This document shows, in pieces, positions 17,768-26,906 of a stretch of DNA of 64,000 nt. The notes below the pieces were generated by a model, which saw nothing but the letters and a program-made list of their open reading frames with translations, did not search any database and had not been told where the DNA came from. The position numbers were made by a program, and so were the translations under genes. The stretch lies in assembly GCA_965249455.1 (NCBI GenBank), contig OZ252236.1:1054001-1118000 (forward strand). Direction: 5' to 3'. The stretch comes from Jiulongibacter sp024742395. Lineage in GTDB: Bacteria > Bacteroidota > Bacteroidia > Cytophagales > Spirosomataceae. Positions within the stretch are counted from its first letter, which is position 1, and each line of letters opens with the position of its first letter.

Positions 17768-18160
17768 ATGAAAAGAAGACTATTTATTTCAAAAATAAGT
17801 TTTGCAGCAAGTGGATTGGCACTGGGAGCATCTGTTTTAACTACAGAGGCAAAGTCACTTTTGAAAGTGGCCAACCCTCTTGAAATTTCGGCATCTGATT
17901 TCCCAGGCTTAATGAATAGTCTGCTTGAAGTGTGGTTTCCTTCTGGCGAGAAAATAATGGTAAAGCTAAAAGAGGTTTCTACCGGCATTCCCAATTCTTT
18001 TAGAACACCTTTTACCTTGTGTTTTCAAAGCGAAAGTGATTTAAAGTTTAATGAAGGGCTATGTAAACTAGTTCTTCCTGAGAAAGGCTTATTGGATATT
18101 TATCTTGAAAAAAAGAGATATCCGGGAGGTTGTGAAATAATAGAAGCCAACTGGAATTAA
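17768..18160 (+). CDS. Tat-exported paralog of the preceding small protein
   Basis: 130 residues. The N-terminus MKRRLFISKISFAASGLALG holds a twin-arginine motif (RRxFI) before a hydrophobic stretch, with an Ala-x-Ala-like end near TTEA: a Tat signal of about 28 residues. The mature part aligns with the 91-residue neighbour (DFPGLM against DFKGLL, KLKEV against ELNEV, and IEANWN against YEAIFN at the ends). One copy therefore appears cytosolic and one is sent folded to the periplasm. It lies 56 bp after the neighbour and 19 bp before the giant repeat protein. Function unknown. Confidence 0.78.
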   Translation: MKRRLFISKISFAASGLALGASVLTTEAKSLLKVANPLEISASDFPGLMNSLLEVWFPSGEKIMVKLKEVSTGIPNSFRTPFTLCFQSESDLKFNEGLCKLVLPEKGLLDIYLEKKRYPGGCEIIEANWN

Positions 18161-18179
18161 TTGCCTAACTGAAACAGCC

Positions 18180-21100
18180 ATGATTAAAAAAATACTTGTT
18201 TTATTTTTTCTGTCTTTTGTGCACTTCTCTGTAAGTGCTCAGTTTCCTGTTTCCCTGGGTGATTTAAGGGCTGGAGATACTTTAACGATTATTTATGACG
18301 TGGGAGTTTCAAGCTTTCCACCATCTAAAACATCAGTCTCAAGCCAGCTGAAACTAAGTGGAAGCAATTTCAGTACAGTTCTTTCCGATGATCCAGATAC
18401 AGGTGCACCTTTGGATGCAACAGTTACTAATGCACTTTCTCCAAATACCATTTCTTTTGCAACGAATACTAATCCATCAACTTGTTTAGGCTCTGACGGG
18501 AAAGTTGGCTTTACAACGACCTTAAGTGATGGAACATATGACCTTTCTTTTCAAAAGAATGGTGCTTCTGCAACAACGCAATCAATCACCGTTTCAAGCG
18601 GTGCTTTTGAGTTAGCCGGATTAACTTCTGGTTCATATTCTAACTTTTTTGTGGTTGGTCAAACGGATGCAATTTTGACAGCCCAGGTTCTAACCGATCC
18701 TCCAACACCAACCTTGACTGCCGGTTTAAAAACCAACCCGACGACTTGCTTAGGAACAGATGGCAAGATCGCATTCACGAGTACGAATCTGGCAAACGGA
18801 ACATACACACTTAGTTATGAGAAGGGCGGAGCAGCCACCAGCAAATCAGTAACTGTAAGTAGCAATGCTTTTCAGTTAAGCGGACTGGGAGCAGGAAGCT
18901 ACGCAAACTTCTCTGTGACGGTGAATGCCTGTACGGGAAGTTTAGCGACAGCCCAGGTTCTAACCGACCCTCCAACGCCAACATTGACAGCCGGTTTAAA
19001 AACCAACCCAACAACCTGCTTAGGAACAGATGGCAAAATCGCATTCACGAGTACGAACCTTCCAAACGGAACATACACACTTAGTTATGAGAAAGGCGGA
19101 GCGGCCACCAGCAAATCAGTAACTGTTAGCAGCAATGCATTTGAGTTAAGTGGACTGGGAGCAGGAAGCTACGCAAACTTCTCTGTGACGGTGAATGCCT
19201 GTACGGGAAGTTTAGCGACAGCCCAGGTTCTAACCGACCCTCCAACGCCAACATTGACAGCCGGTTTAAAAACCAACCCAACAACCTGCTTAGGAACAGA
19301 TGGCAAAATTGCTTTCACAAGTACGAATCTGGCAAACGGAACATACACACTTAGTTATGAGAAAGGCGGAGCGGCCACCAGCAAATCAGTAACTGTTAGC
19401 AGCAATGCATTTGAGTTAAGTGGACTGGGTGCAGGAAGCTACGCAAACTTCTCTGTGACGGTGAATGCCTGTACGGGAAGTTTAGCCACAGCACAGGTTC
19501 TAACCGACCCTCCAACACCAACATTGACAGCCGGTTTAAAAACGAACCCGACGACCTGTTTAGGATCGGATGGCAAAATCGCTTTCACGAGTACGAATCT
19601 TCCAAACGGAACATACACACTTAGTTATGAGAAAGACGGAGCGGCCACCAGCAAATCAGTAACTGTCAGCAGCAATGCTTTTGAGTTAAGCGGACTGGGA
19701 GCAGGAAGCTACGCAAATTTCTCTGTGACTGTCAATGCTTGTACAGGAAGTCTAGCCACAGCACAGGTTCTAACCGATCCACCAACACCAACATTGACAG
19801 CCGGTTTAAAAACGAACCCGACAACCTGCTTAGGCACAGATGGCAAAATCGCATTCACGAGTACGAACCTTCCAAACGGAACATACACACTTAGTTATGA
19901 GAAAGGCGGAGCGGCCACCAGCAAATCAGTAACTGTTAGCAGCAATGCATTTGAGTTAAGTGGACTGGGTGCAGGAAGCTACGCAAACTTCTCTGTGACG
20001 GTGAATGCCTGTACGGGAAGTTTAGCCACAGCACAGGTTCTAACCGACCCTCCAACACCAACATTGACAGCCGGTTTAAAAACGAACCCGACGACCTGTT
20101 TAGGATCGGATGGCAAAATCGCTTTCACGAGTACGAATCTTCCAAACGGAACATACACACTTAGTTATGAGAAAGACGGAGCGGCCACCAGCAAATCAGT
20201 AACTGTCAGCAGCAATGCTTTTGAGTTAAGCGGACTGGGAGCAGGAAGCTACGCAAATTTCTCTGTGACTGTCAATGCTTGTACAGGAAGTTTAGCCACA
20301 GCCCAGGTTCTAACCGATCCACCAACACCAACATTGACAGCCGGTTTAAAAACGAACCCAACAACCTGCTTAGGAACAGATGGCAAAATCGCATTCACGA
20401 GTACGAACCTTCCAAACGGAACATACACACTTAGTTATGAGAAAGGCGGAGCAGCCACCAGCAAATCAGTAACTGTCAGCAGCAATGCATTCGAGTTAAG
20501 CGGACTGGGAGCAGGAAGCTACGCAAACTTCTCTGTGACGGTCAATGCCTGTATTGGAAGTCTGGCAGCGGCCCAGGTTCTAAACGATCCTCCAACGCCA
20601 ACATTGACAGCCGGTTTAAAAACCAACCCGACGACCTGTTTAGGAACAGATGGCAAGATCGCATTCACGAGTACGAATCTTCCAAACGGAACATACACAC
20701 TTAGTTATGAGAAAGGCGGAGCAGCCACCAGCAAATCAGTAACTGTCAGCAGCAATGCTTTTGAGTTAAGCAGTCTGGGAGCAGGAAGCTATGCAAACTT
20801 CTCTGTGACGGTCAATGCCTGTACTGGAAGTCTGGCAGCGGCCCAGGTTCTAACAGATCCTCCAACACCTACATTGACAGCCGGTTTAAAAACCAACCCG
20901 ACAACCTGCTTAGGCACAGATGGCAAAATAGCTTTCACGAGTACGAATCTTCCAAACGGAACATACACACTTAGTTATGAGAAAGGCGGAGCAGCCACCA
21001 GCAAATCAGTAACTGTCAGCAGCAATGCATTTGAGTTAAGTGGACTGGGAGCAGGAAGCTATAGCAACTTCTCTGTGACGGTGAATGCCTGTACGGGAAG

Positions 21101-23336
21101 TTTAGCCACAGCACAGGTTCTAACCGACCCTCCAACGCCAACATTGACAGCCGGTTTAAAAACGAACCCGACGACCTGTTTAGGATCGGATGGCAAAATC
21201 GCTTTCACGAGTACGAATCTGGCAAACGGAACATACACCTTAAATTATGAGAAAGGCGGAGCGGCCACCAGCAAATCAGTAACTGTCAGCAGCAATGCTT
21301 TTGAGTTAAGCGGACTGGGAGCAGGAAGTTACGCAAACTTCTCTGTGACGGTGAATGCCTGTACGGGAAGTTTAGCGACGGCACAGGTTCTAACCGACCC
21401 TCCAACGCCAACATTGACAGCCGGTTTAAAAACGAACCCAACAACCTGCTTAGGAACAGATGGCAAGATCGCATTCACGAGTACGAATCTTCCAAACGGA
21501 ACATACACACTTAGTTATGAGAAAGACGGAGCGGCCACTAGCAAATCTGTAACTGTCAGCAGCAATGCTTTTGAGTTAAGTGGACTGGGAGCAGGAAGTT
21601 ACGCAAACTTCTCTGTGACGGTGAATGCCTGTACGGGAAGTTTAGCGACGGCACAGGTTCTAACCGACCCTCCAACACCGACATTGACAGCCGGTTTAAA
21701 AACGAACCCGACAACCTGCTTAGGATCGGATGGCAAGATCGCATTCACGAGTACGAACCTTCCAAACGGAACATACACCTTAAATTATGAGAAAGGCGGA
21801 GCGGCCACTAGCAAATCAGTAACTGTCAGCAGCAATGCTTTTGAGTTAAGTGGACTGGGAGCAGGAAGTTACGCAAACTTCTCTGTGACGGTGAATGCCT
21901 GTACGGGAAGTCTGGCCACAACCCAGGTTCTAACCGATCCTCCAACACCTACATTGACAGCGGGGAGCTCATCTAATCCAACAACCTGTCTGGGCATAGA
22001 TGGATTGATTAACTTCACCACTTCTCTGGCTAATGGTTCTTACAGTTTGAGTTTTAAAAAGAACGGAATAGCCTCGTCAAAAAACATTACAGTATCTGCC
22101 GGGGAGTTTGTCTTGTTGGGCCTTACAAAGGGAGCCTATTCTGAATTCGCCGTGACAATTAACCAATGCACTGGAATGGATAACTCTTCGACTATCACTT
22201 TGGGAGATCCTTCTTTTAATCCAACAGCTTCCAATACAGGTCCATATGAAGAAGGTCAACTGGCACATTTAAACGCAACCAGTGGCGTATCTTACAGTTG
22301 GTCTGGTCCGGCAGGCTTTTTTAGTTCTTTGCAGAATCCATCAATACCTGATCTTAATTCATCTAAAGCTGGTGTCTATTCAGTAACTATTCAGGGAGGT
22401 AACAATTGTATTGCTACGGCAACCACAGAAGTTTTGGTTTCTTGTTCTTCTCAAAACCTCAATTACTATTTGGTTTATGGTGGGGCAAATCCTGAAATAA
22501 TTTCACCTCTGGTAGATAATTTACAAGTTCAAGCCAACGACACCAGACCTATGTCCGTTATTGCATTAACCGCTTGCGAGTTACCAGAAATTGAAAGTGT
22601 AAAACTTCAGCTATCCGGTACATCTAATTTGCAGTATTTTGTAGATAATGATATGCCTTTTAATTTACACGAGAATGTCAATGTAGTTACCGGGGATATT
22701 TTAATACCAAACCATTACACCTTTATTGGTACTGGTTATGATCAGGACAATGCCACGGGCAATATTCTGGCAGGCCCTGTTGCTATTCCATTTGATATAG
22801 TTTGGTATGGCAGACAAATTAATAATGTAATGCCTAGCACATCTCAAATATGTGCTGGAGGTACGTTTACCACCTCGGCATTAGCTGTTGAAGAACCTAC
22901 ACAAACATTTGGTGGAAGTAATCTTTTCCAGGTGTTTCTTTCAAACGCTGATGGAAGCTTTTTAGGAAGAACTTTAGTAGGTTCTGGAAGCAATGCCTCA
23001 TCTATTAGTTGCCAGCTTCCTGAATATTTGCCTTCTGGTGATAACTATAAAATAATGGTGGTTTCCACTGAACCGATAGTCCTCTCGGCTCCAAGCTCAG
23101 CAACAATCAAAGTAATAGGAAATGATTTAGCCCTAAAATCACCCTCTGATGACATCAATAATCAGTCTATAGAGAAGTTTGCAAAGAGAACGATCAAGGC
23201 AGAAAATAAGGTTTCGGGAGGTTCGGGGATGGGTTCATACAAGGCAGGAAAATTCATAGAATTAAATCCGGGCTTCTTAGCAAATTCTTCTGCTGTCTTT
23301 GAAGCCAAAATAGATGATCCCTGTCCTTTGCCTTAA
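18180..23336 (+). CDS. Giant secreted repeat protein with a 3-coathanger-type C-terminus
   Basis: 1718 residues. A signal peptide covers residues 1-20 (ending VSAQ). After a unique region, twelve near-identical 90-residue repeats follow, flanked by one degenerate copy on each side. Each begins LTAGLKTNPTTCLGTDGKIA, keeps two cysteines (likely a disulfide), and looks like an Ig-like beta sandwich. Then come a PKD-like segment (SYSWSGPAGF) and a unique region. The last 75 residues (YKAGKFIELNPGFLANSSAVF, ending Cys-Pro-Leu-Pro) match the 3-coathanger stack domain found at the ends of large secreted Bacteroidota proteins. It is probably a surface adhesin or fibre and is the last gene of the operon. 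Confidence 0.88.
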   Translation: MIKKILVLFFLSFVHFSVSAQFPVSLGDLRAGDTLTIIYDVGVSSFPPSKTSVSSQLKLSGSNFSTVLSDDPDTGAPLDATVTNALSPNTISFATNTNPSTCLGSDGKVGFTTTLSDGTYDLSFQKNGASATTQSITVSSGAFELAGLTSGSYSNFFVVGQTDAILTAQVLTDPPTPTLTAGLKTNPTTCLGTDGKIAFTSTNLANGTYTLSYEKGGAATSKSVTVSSNAFQLSGLGAGSYANFSVTVNACTGSLATAQVLTDPPTPTLTAGLKTNPTTCLGTDGKIAFTSTNLPNGTYTLSYEKGGAATSKSVTVSSNAFELSGLGAGSYANFSVTVNACTGSLATAQVLTDPPTPTLTAGLKTNPTTCLGTDGKIAFTSTNLANGTYTLSYEKGGAATSKSVTVSSNAFELSGLGAGSYANFSVTVNACTGSLATAQVLTDPPTPTLTAGLKTNPTTCLGSDGKIAFTSTNLPNGTYTLSYEKDGAATSKSVTVSSNAFELSGLGAGSYANFSVTVNACTGSLATAQVLTDPPTPTLTAGLKTNPTTCLGTDGKIAFTSTNLPNGTYTLSYEKGGAATSKSVTVSSNAFELSGLGAGSYANFSVTVNACTGSLATAQVLTDPPTPTLTAGLKTNPTTCLGSDGKIAFTSTNLPNGTYTLSYEKDGAATSKSVTVSSNAFELSGLGAGSYANFSVTVNACTGSLATAQVLTDPPTPTLTAGLKTNPTTCLGTDGKIAFTSTNLPNGTYTLSYEKGGAATSKSVTVSSNAFELSGLGAGSYANFSVTVNACIGSLAAAQVLNDPPTPTLTAGLKTNPTTCLGTDGKIAFTSTNLPNGTYTLSYEKGGAATSKSVTVSSNAFELSSLGAGSYANFSVTVNACTGSLAAAQVLTDPPTPTLTAGLKTNPTTCLGTDGKIAFTSTNLPNGTYTLSYEKGGAATSKSVTVSSNAFELSGLGAGSYSNFSVTVNACTGSLATAQVLTDPPTPTLTAGLKTNPTTCLGSDGKIAFTSTNLANGTYTLNYEKGGAATSKSVTVSSNAFELSGLGAGSYANFSVTVNACTGSLATAQVLTDPPTPTLTAGLKTNPTTCLGTDGKIAFTSTNLPNGTYTLSYEKDGAATSKSVTVSSNAFELSGLGAGSYANFSVTVNACTGSLATAQVLTDPPTPTLTAGLKTNPTTCLGSDGKIAFTSTNLPNGTYTLNYEKGGAATSKSVTVSSNAFELSGLGAGSYANFSVTVNACTGSLATTQVLTDPPTPTLTAGSSSNPTTCLGIDGLINFTTSLANGSYSLSFKKNGIASSKNITVSAGEFVLLGLTKGAYSEFAVTINQCTGMDNSSTITLGDPSFNPTASNTGPYEEGQLAHLNATSGVSYSWSGPAGFFSSLQNPSIPDLNSSKAGVYSVTIQGGNNCIATATTEVLVSCSSQNLNYYLVYGGANPEIISPLVDNLQVQANDTRPMSVIALTACELPEIESVKLQLSGTSNLQYFVDNDMPFNLHENVNVVTGDILIPNHYTFIGTGYDQDNATGNILAGPVAIPFDIVWYGRQINNVMPSTSQICAGGTFTTSALAVEEPTQTFGGSNLFQVFLSNADGSFLGRTLVGSGSNASSISCQLPEYLPSGDNYKIMVVSTEPIVLSAPSSATIKVIGNDLALKSPSDDINNQSIEKFAKRTIKAENKVSGGSGMGSYKAGKFIELNPGFLANSSAVFEAKIDDPCPLP
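18721..21960 (+). repeat. Twelve tandem 270-bp repeats inside the giant gene
   Basis: The landmark CCGGTTTAAA recurs at 18721, 18991, 19261 and every 270 bases up to 21691, giving twelve in-frame units; decayed units lie at about 18451-18720 and 21961-22230. Units differ by few bases. The stretches 19333-19751 and 19873-20291 are identical over 419 bp, showing a recent two-unit duplication. Confidence 0.97.
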
Positions 23337-23439
23337 TATTTAGATCCAGTTGATTAATACAGGTGTAAATCTGGATTAATCAACTCATTCCTGATGGCAT
23401 CAACCACCAGCCCTGCAGTATTTCTAACACCTGTTTTTT
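23286..23439. repeat. Left copy of a long imperfect direct repeat
   Basis: About 154 bp that recur at 31905-32048. Identity is over 90 percent in the last 97 bases, including a run of about 38 identical bases; the first 25 bases differ at one position; a gap of about 10 bases lies between. This copy contains the true end of the giant repeat gene and a cut-off end of a response-regulator gene. Confidence 0.9.
23349..23384. repeat. Inverted repeat within the left direct repeat
   Basis: GTTGATTAATACAG pairs with CTGGATTAATCAAC (one mismatch, 14-bp arms, 8-base loop). The right copy keeps a perfect 11-bp version at 31961-31990. There is no T-run, so it is a weak terminator at best for the convergent genes. 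Confidence 0.75.
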
Positions 23440-23440
23440 T
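23354..23440 (-). pseudogene. C-terminal fragment of a NarL-type response regulator
   Basis: About 28 codons ending in a stop at 23354 read KTGVRNTAGLVVDAIRNELI and onwards, almost identical to the last residues of the complete regulator at 31963-32643 (KTGVRNTAGLVVYAIKNELI). Upstream of 23440 the similarity stops abruptly within the run of seven T. The receiver domain and most of the DNA-binding domain are missing, so it cannot work as a regulator. Confidence 0.85.
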
Positions 23441-23504
23441 GCGTAGTTTTCTTTTGGAATCTGCGGCTCTAAGTAAGGAGGATAATACCTTAAATGTGTT
23501 GTTT

Positions 23505-25133
23505 TTAAAATTGCTCCATAAAATCAGTTAAATTAGCACTTCTTTCTAAGCCCAATTTCGTTCTTAATCTTGATCTTTTGGTGTGCACACTTTCATTTGA
23601 CATGCCAAGAAGTCTCGAGATTTCTTTACTTGAAAATTTCAGTTTTATTAAGGCACATAATTTGTCATCTGAAGAGGTTAGTTCAGGATATTTTTCATGC
23701 AGATTCTTATAAAAGCTGCTATTTATGGCTGTAAATCTATTATTGAACTCTTCCCAATTTCTATTTAAGTTTAAGTCCCAATTTCTAATAAAAGATTTTA
23801 AATCCTTGGGATCGGCTTTCCAATTTTTGCTTTTAAGGGTAAGTCCAAATTCATCAACAATTTCGTCTTTCTCGATTAGTTTTAAGGCAGAAGTAGCCAG
23901 CTCCTTATTTTTTAATTCAATTACTTCCTGAGCCTTTTCATACTCAATTTGTTGTTTTCTTCTAACTAATTCTTTTTCCAATCTGTATTTCTTGGTCAAA
24001 TACTTCACATAGAAATAAGCAAATAAACTAAGAAGGAGAATGCCACCGATTAACAAAGCCCTTTGGATAAACAATATCTTTCTAGCATTCTCTAGTTCTT
24101 CTAATCGGATTTCCTGAAGTTCCCTCTCTTGTTTTTCTTTATAAGCTCTTTGTTCATTTTGAATTTCAAGCAAAGACTTGTTTCTATCACTTCGGCTGTC
24201 AAAAAAATCAAAGTTTACTGCCTCCATATTATTGAGCATTGCAATAGCCTTAGAAGCTTGGCCTCTTTCTAAATAGATTTCAGAAAGCTTCTTGTATATT
24301 TTGGGCACAAAATCCAAATGGGCATTATAGGTATAAGCAATATTTAAGGAGCTTATCAATTTCTCCTCAGCCTTTTTTGAATCTTTCAATTGATGAAAAT
24401 TTAAGGCCTCGTAATATTCATAAAGCACGAGATAGTCCCTTAATTTTTCTTTAATCGTTGGATAACCTTCTTGAAAAAGGGTCTTCGAACGAATAAAATC
24501 TTTTTCTTTGGTTAGTATCACGGCTTCCTCCATGAGTATCATGGATTTCAATATGGGGTTCTTTTCCTCATTAAAATATTTTTTACAACTATCCAGATTT
24601 TGTTTTTGCATTAATAGATCATCGAAGTCTCGGTAAAATGAACATATACTATGATAGTTTTCAGCCAGGATATATGATAGTTTAGGGTCTTTTTTTATTC
24701 TCTTCTTCTGTGCTTCAATTGAATTTTCAAAGTACTTCAAAGCCTCTTGTTTACGGCCATAAAATCCGTAATGACGTCCAAGCCTCAAATTAATACTCGA
24801 AATACCTGATAAATCGTTCGATTGCTCAGCGAGTAAAAGTGCATCCCATAAGTTGTCATAGGAGTCCTTGTATTTTGCCTGAGTGCCATAAAAGTGGGCA
24901 ATGCGTAAAAGCGACTGAATAAGTTTAGAGGTGTCACTTTGAGTTACTGCTATGTGATAGGAGACCAGGTTTGCTTTATACAAACTGTCGCTGTAAGAAT
25001 TAAGGACTCTCTTAGGCGAGGTTTCTTTTCCAGGGTATTGTGACCAAACTCCTGGGGATATACATATAAAGAACATGTAGACAAGAAGCCAATAGTGGTG
25101 TTTCTTAGAGTCTGTCAAATTTGAATTGATCAT
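23505..25133 (-). CDS. Membrane-anchored TPR/LuxR-type transcriptional regulator
   Basis: 542 residues from the ATG at 25133; a TTG at 25151 is possible. A signal peptide (about 1-31) is followed by a periplasmic region of helical TPR-like repeats (to about residue 320), one membrane helix (ALLIGGILLLSLFAYFYVKY), a cytoplasmic coiled coil and a C-terminal LuxR/GerE-type helix-turn-helix (SSKEISRLLGMSNESVHTKR). This architecture is frequent in Bacteroidota. It is divergent from the sulfatase/SusCD genes across 175 bp and is the natural candidate to sense their substrate and control them. Confidence 0.88.
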   Translation of the reverse strand: MINSNLTDSKKHHYWLLVYMFFICISPGVWSQYPGKETSPKRVLNSYSDSLYKANLVSYHIAVTQSDTSKLIQSLLRIAHFYGTQAKYKDSYDNLWDALLLAEQSNDLSGISSINLRLGRHYGFYGRKQEALKYFENSIEAQKKRIKKDPKLSYILAENYHSICSFYRDFDDLLMQKQNLDSCKKYFNEEKNPILKSMILMEEAVILTKEKDFIRSKTLFQEGYPTIKEKLRDYLVLYEYYEALNFHQLKDSKKAEEKLISSLNIAYTYNAHLDFVPKIYKKLSEIYLERGQASKAIAMLNNMEAVNFDFFDSRSDRNKSLLEIQNEQRAYKEKQERELQEIRLEELENARKILFIQRALLIGGILLLSLFAYFYVKYLTKKYRLEKELVRRKQQIEYEKAQEVIELKNKELATSALKLIEKDEIVDEFGLTLKSKNWKADPKDLKSFIRNWDLNLNRNWEEFNNRFTAINSSFYKNLHEKYPELTSSDDKLCALIKLKFSSKEISRLLGMSNESVHTKRSRLRTKLGLERSANLTDFMEQF

Positions 25134-25308
25134 AATATTGATTTGAGTCAAAGTTTATATCAAACAGCCTTAATTTTTTAGATAGAGCCACTTTTTTTTC
25201 TTTTTGTTAAGTTTTTGATAAGGTCTAAAATGGTAAAATATCAATATGAAGTAAGAATATTTGTATCTCATTTACTAAAAAAGAGAACAATTTATCTCAA
25301 AATCATTC

Positions 25309-26865
25309 ATGAAACCTTTCTTCAAAAAAATACCAATTGGACTGGTAATATTTCCACTGATTACTCTAATCTCTTCGCTTTCGTCTTGCCAAACATTAGC
25401 CGATGGGGATAAACCTAATATTGTAATTATCTATTTGGATGATTTAGGATTTGGAGATTTAAGTAGTTACGGAGCTACTCAGCTGAAGACTCCTAATATC
25501 GACAAACTAGCGAATAATGGCGTGAGATTCACGAATGGATACGCAACCTCTGCTACTTGTACGCCTAGTAGATATGGTTTGCTGACTGGTGTATATCCAT
25601 GGAGAAATTCAGAGGCGAAAATTTTGCCTGGTACGGCACCTTTGATTATTGATACTCAGCAACAAACTATTCCTGGTGTTTTAAAAACTGCAGGTTATGA
25701 AACTGCAATCATAGGAAAATGGCACTTAGGTTTAGGAAATGGTCAAGTGAATTGGAACGAGCACATAAGCCCGGGACCGAATGAAGTAGGTTTTGACTAT
25801 TCATATATTCTGGCTGCAACACAAGACCGAGTGCCCACTGTATATATAGAAAATGGTAACGTTGAGAATCTGGATAAAAATGATCCGATTGAGGTAGACT
25901 ATACGAACAACTTTGAAGGCGAACCTACAGGTGTAGATAATCCGGAGCTTTTGAGAATGGACTGGCACCATGGTCACAATAATAGTATTGTACATGGAAT
26001 TCCCCGAATAGGCTTTATGAAAGGCGGAGAATCAGCCAAATGGGTGGATGAAGACATGGCTGACAATTTTTTAAATAGAGTTAAGGAATATATAAAGACT
26101 AAAAGAACTCAACCCTTCTTCTTGTATTACGCCATGCAACAACCACACGTTCCGCGGACCCCCCATTCAAGGTTTGCAGGAAAATCTGGTCTAGGTCCAC
26201 GTGGGGATGTCATTCTTGAGGCCGACTGGATGATTGGGGAGTTTTACAAAGCTTTAGAAGAGGAAGGGATTTTAGAGAAGACACTAATTATTCTTACCAG
26301 CGATAATGGTCCGGTTTTAAACGACGGTTATAATGATGGTGCAGCAGAACTTAATGGTGCTCATACGCCAGCGGGTGTTTTAAGAGGAGGGAAATATAGC
26401 CTATTTGACGCGGGCACCCATGTTCCGCTTATTAGCTATTGGAAAGGGAAAATAGAACCTCAGGTTTCTGATGCCTTAATTTGTCAGATAGACTTTTTGA
26501 ATTCGTTGGCCACACTAGCTGGTGCTACAGCAAAAATTGAAGATGGCCTCGATTTATTGCCCGTATTGTTAGGTGTATCTGATAAGGGAAGAGAAAGTCT
26601 GATTTTAGAAGCGAGTTCAAAAACGGCCCTGCGGTATAAAAATTGGGCGATGATACCTCCGTATAAGGGAGAGAAAATTAATAAGCAAGTCAATATTGAA
26701 CTTGGTAATGACTCAAACTTTCAATTGTACGACCTTTCAAAAGACCCTTCTCAAAAAGAAAATTTGGCTCATACTAATCCAGAAAAGCTCAAAGAGCTGA
26801 AAGAGATTTATTTGAATTCAAGAGGAACAAGTAAATCGGAAATTCAAGAGCTAGAGCTTAAGTAA
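25309..26865 (+). CDS. Sulfatase lipoprotein (S1 family, FGly-type)
   Basis: 518 residues. A lipoprotein signal with lipobox LSSC (Cys27) anchors it to a membrane. The sulfatase signature is CTPSR at residues 84-88, with Cys84 to be converted to formylglycine, and metal-binding Asp44-Asp45 lie in IYLDDLGFGDL. IGKWHLG and the DNGP segment (ILTSDNGPVL) are also family motifs. It removes sulfate esters from a glycan, probably in the periplasm. The exact sugar cannot be predicted. It needs a maturase, not found in this window. It is followed by SusC/SusD genes in the same direction (41-bp gap). Confidence 0.95.
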   Translation: MKPFFKKIPIGLVIFPLITLISSLSSCQTLADGDKPNIVIIYLDDLGFGDLSSYGATQLKTPNIDKLANNGVRFTNGYATSATCTPSRYGLLTGVYPWRNSEAKILPGTAPLIIDTQQQTIPGVLKTAGYETAIIGKWHLGLGNGQVNWNEHISPGPNEVGFDYSYILAATQDRVPTVYIENGNVENLDKNDPIEVDYTNNFEGEPTGVDNPELLRMDWHHGHNNSIVHGIPRIGFMKGGESAKWVDEDMADNFLNRVKEYIKTKRTQPFFLYYAMQQPHVPRTPHSRFAGKSGLGPRGDVILEADWMIGEFYKALEEEGILEKTLIILTSDNGPVLNDGYNDGAAELNGAHTPAGVLRGGKYSLFDAGTHVPLISYWKGKIEPQVSDALICQIDFLNSLATLAGATAKIEDGLDLLPVLLGVSDKGRESLILEASSKTALRYKNWAMIPPYKGEKINKQVNIELGNDSNFQLYDLSKDPSQKENLAHTNPEKLKELKEIYLNSRGTSKSEIQELELK

Positions 26866-26906
26866 ACCTCAAATCAAAATTACTTTTTAATCTAAACTAT
26901 AATACT

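Noticed and set aside
18811..21744. Open frames on the minus strand in the repeat array (several of 62-77 codons)
   Set aside because: They recur with the repeat period and are antisense shadows of the coding repeats, with Cys/His/Leu/Arg-rich low-quality sequence.
18721..21960. Regular repeat array that could be taken for a CRISPR or satellite
   Set aside because: Units are 270 bp, contiguous, in frame and all coding; there are no short repeats with unique spacers.
23441..23528. Extension of the regulator fragment upstream as a longer coding remnant
   Set aside because: The frame is open to about 23528, but beyond 23440 it does not match the complete regulator; chance openness is enough to explain it.
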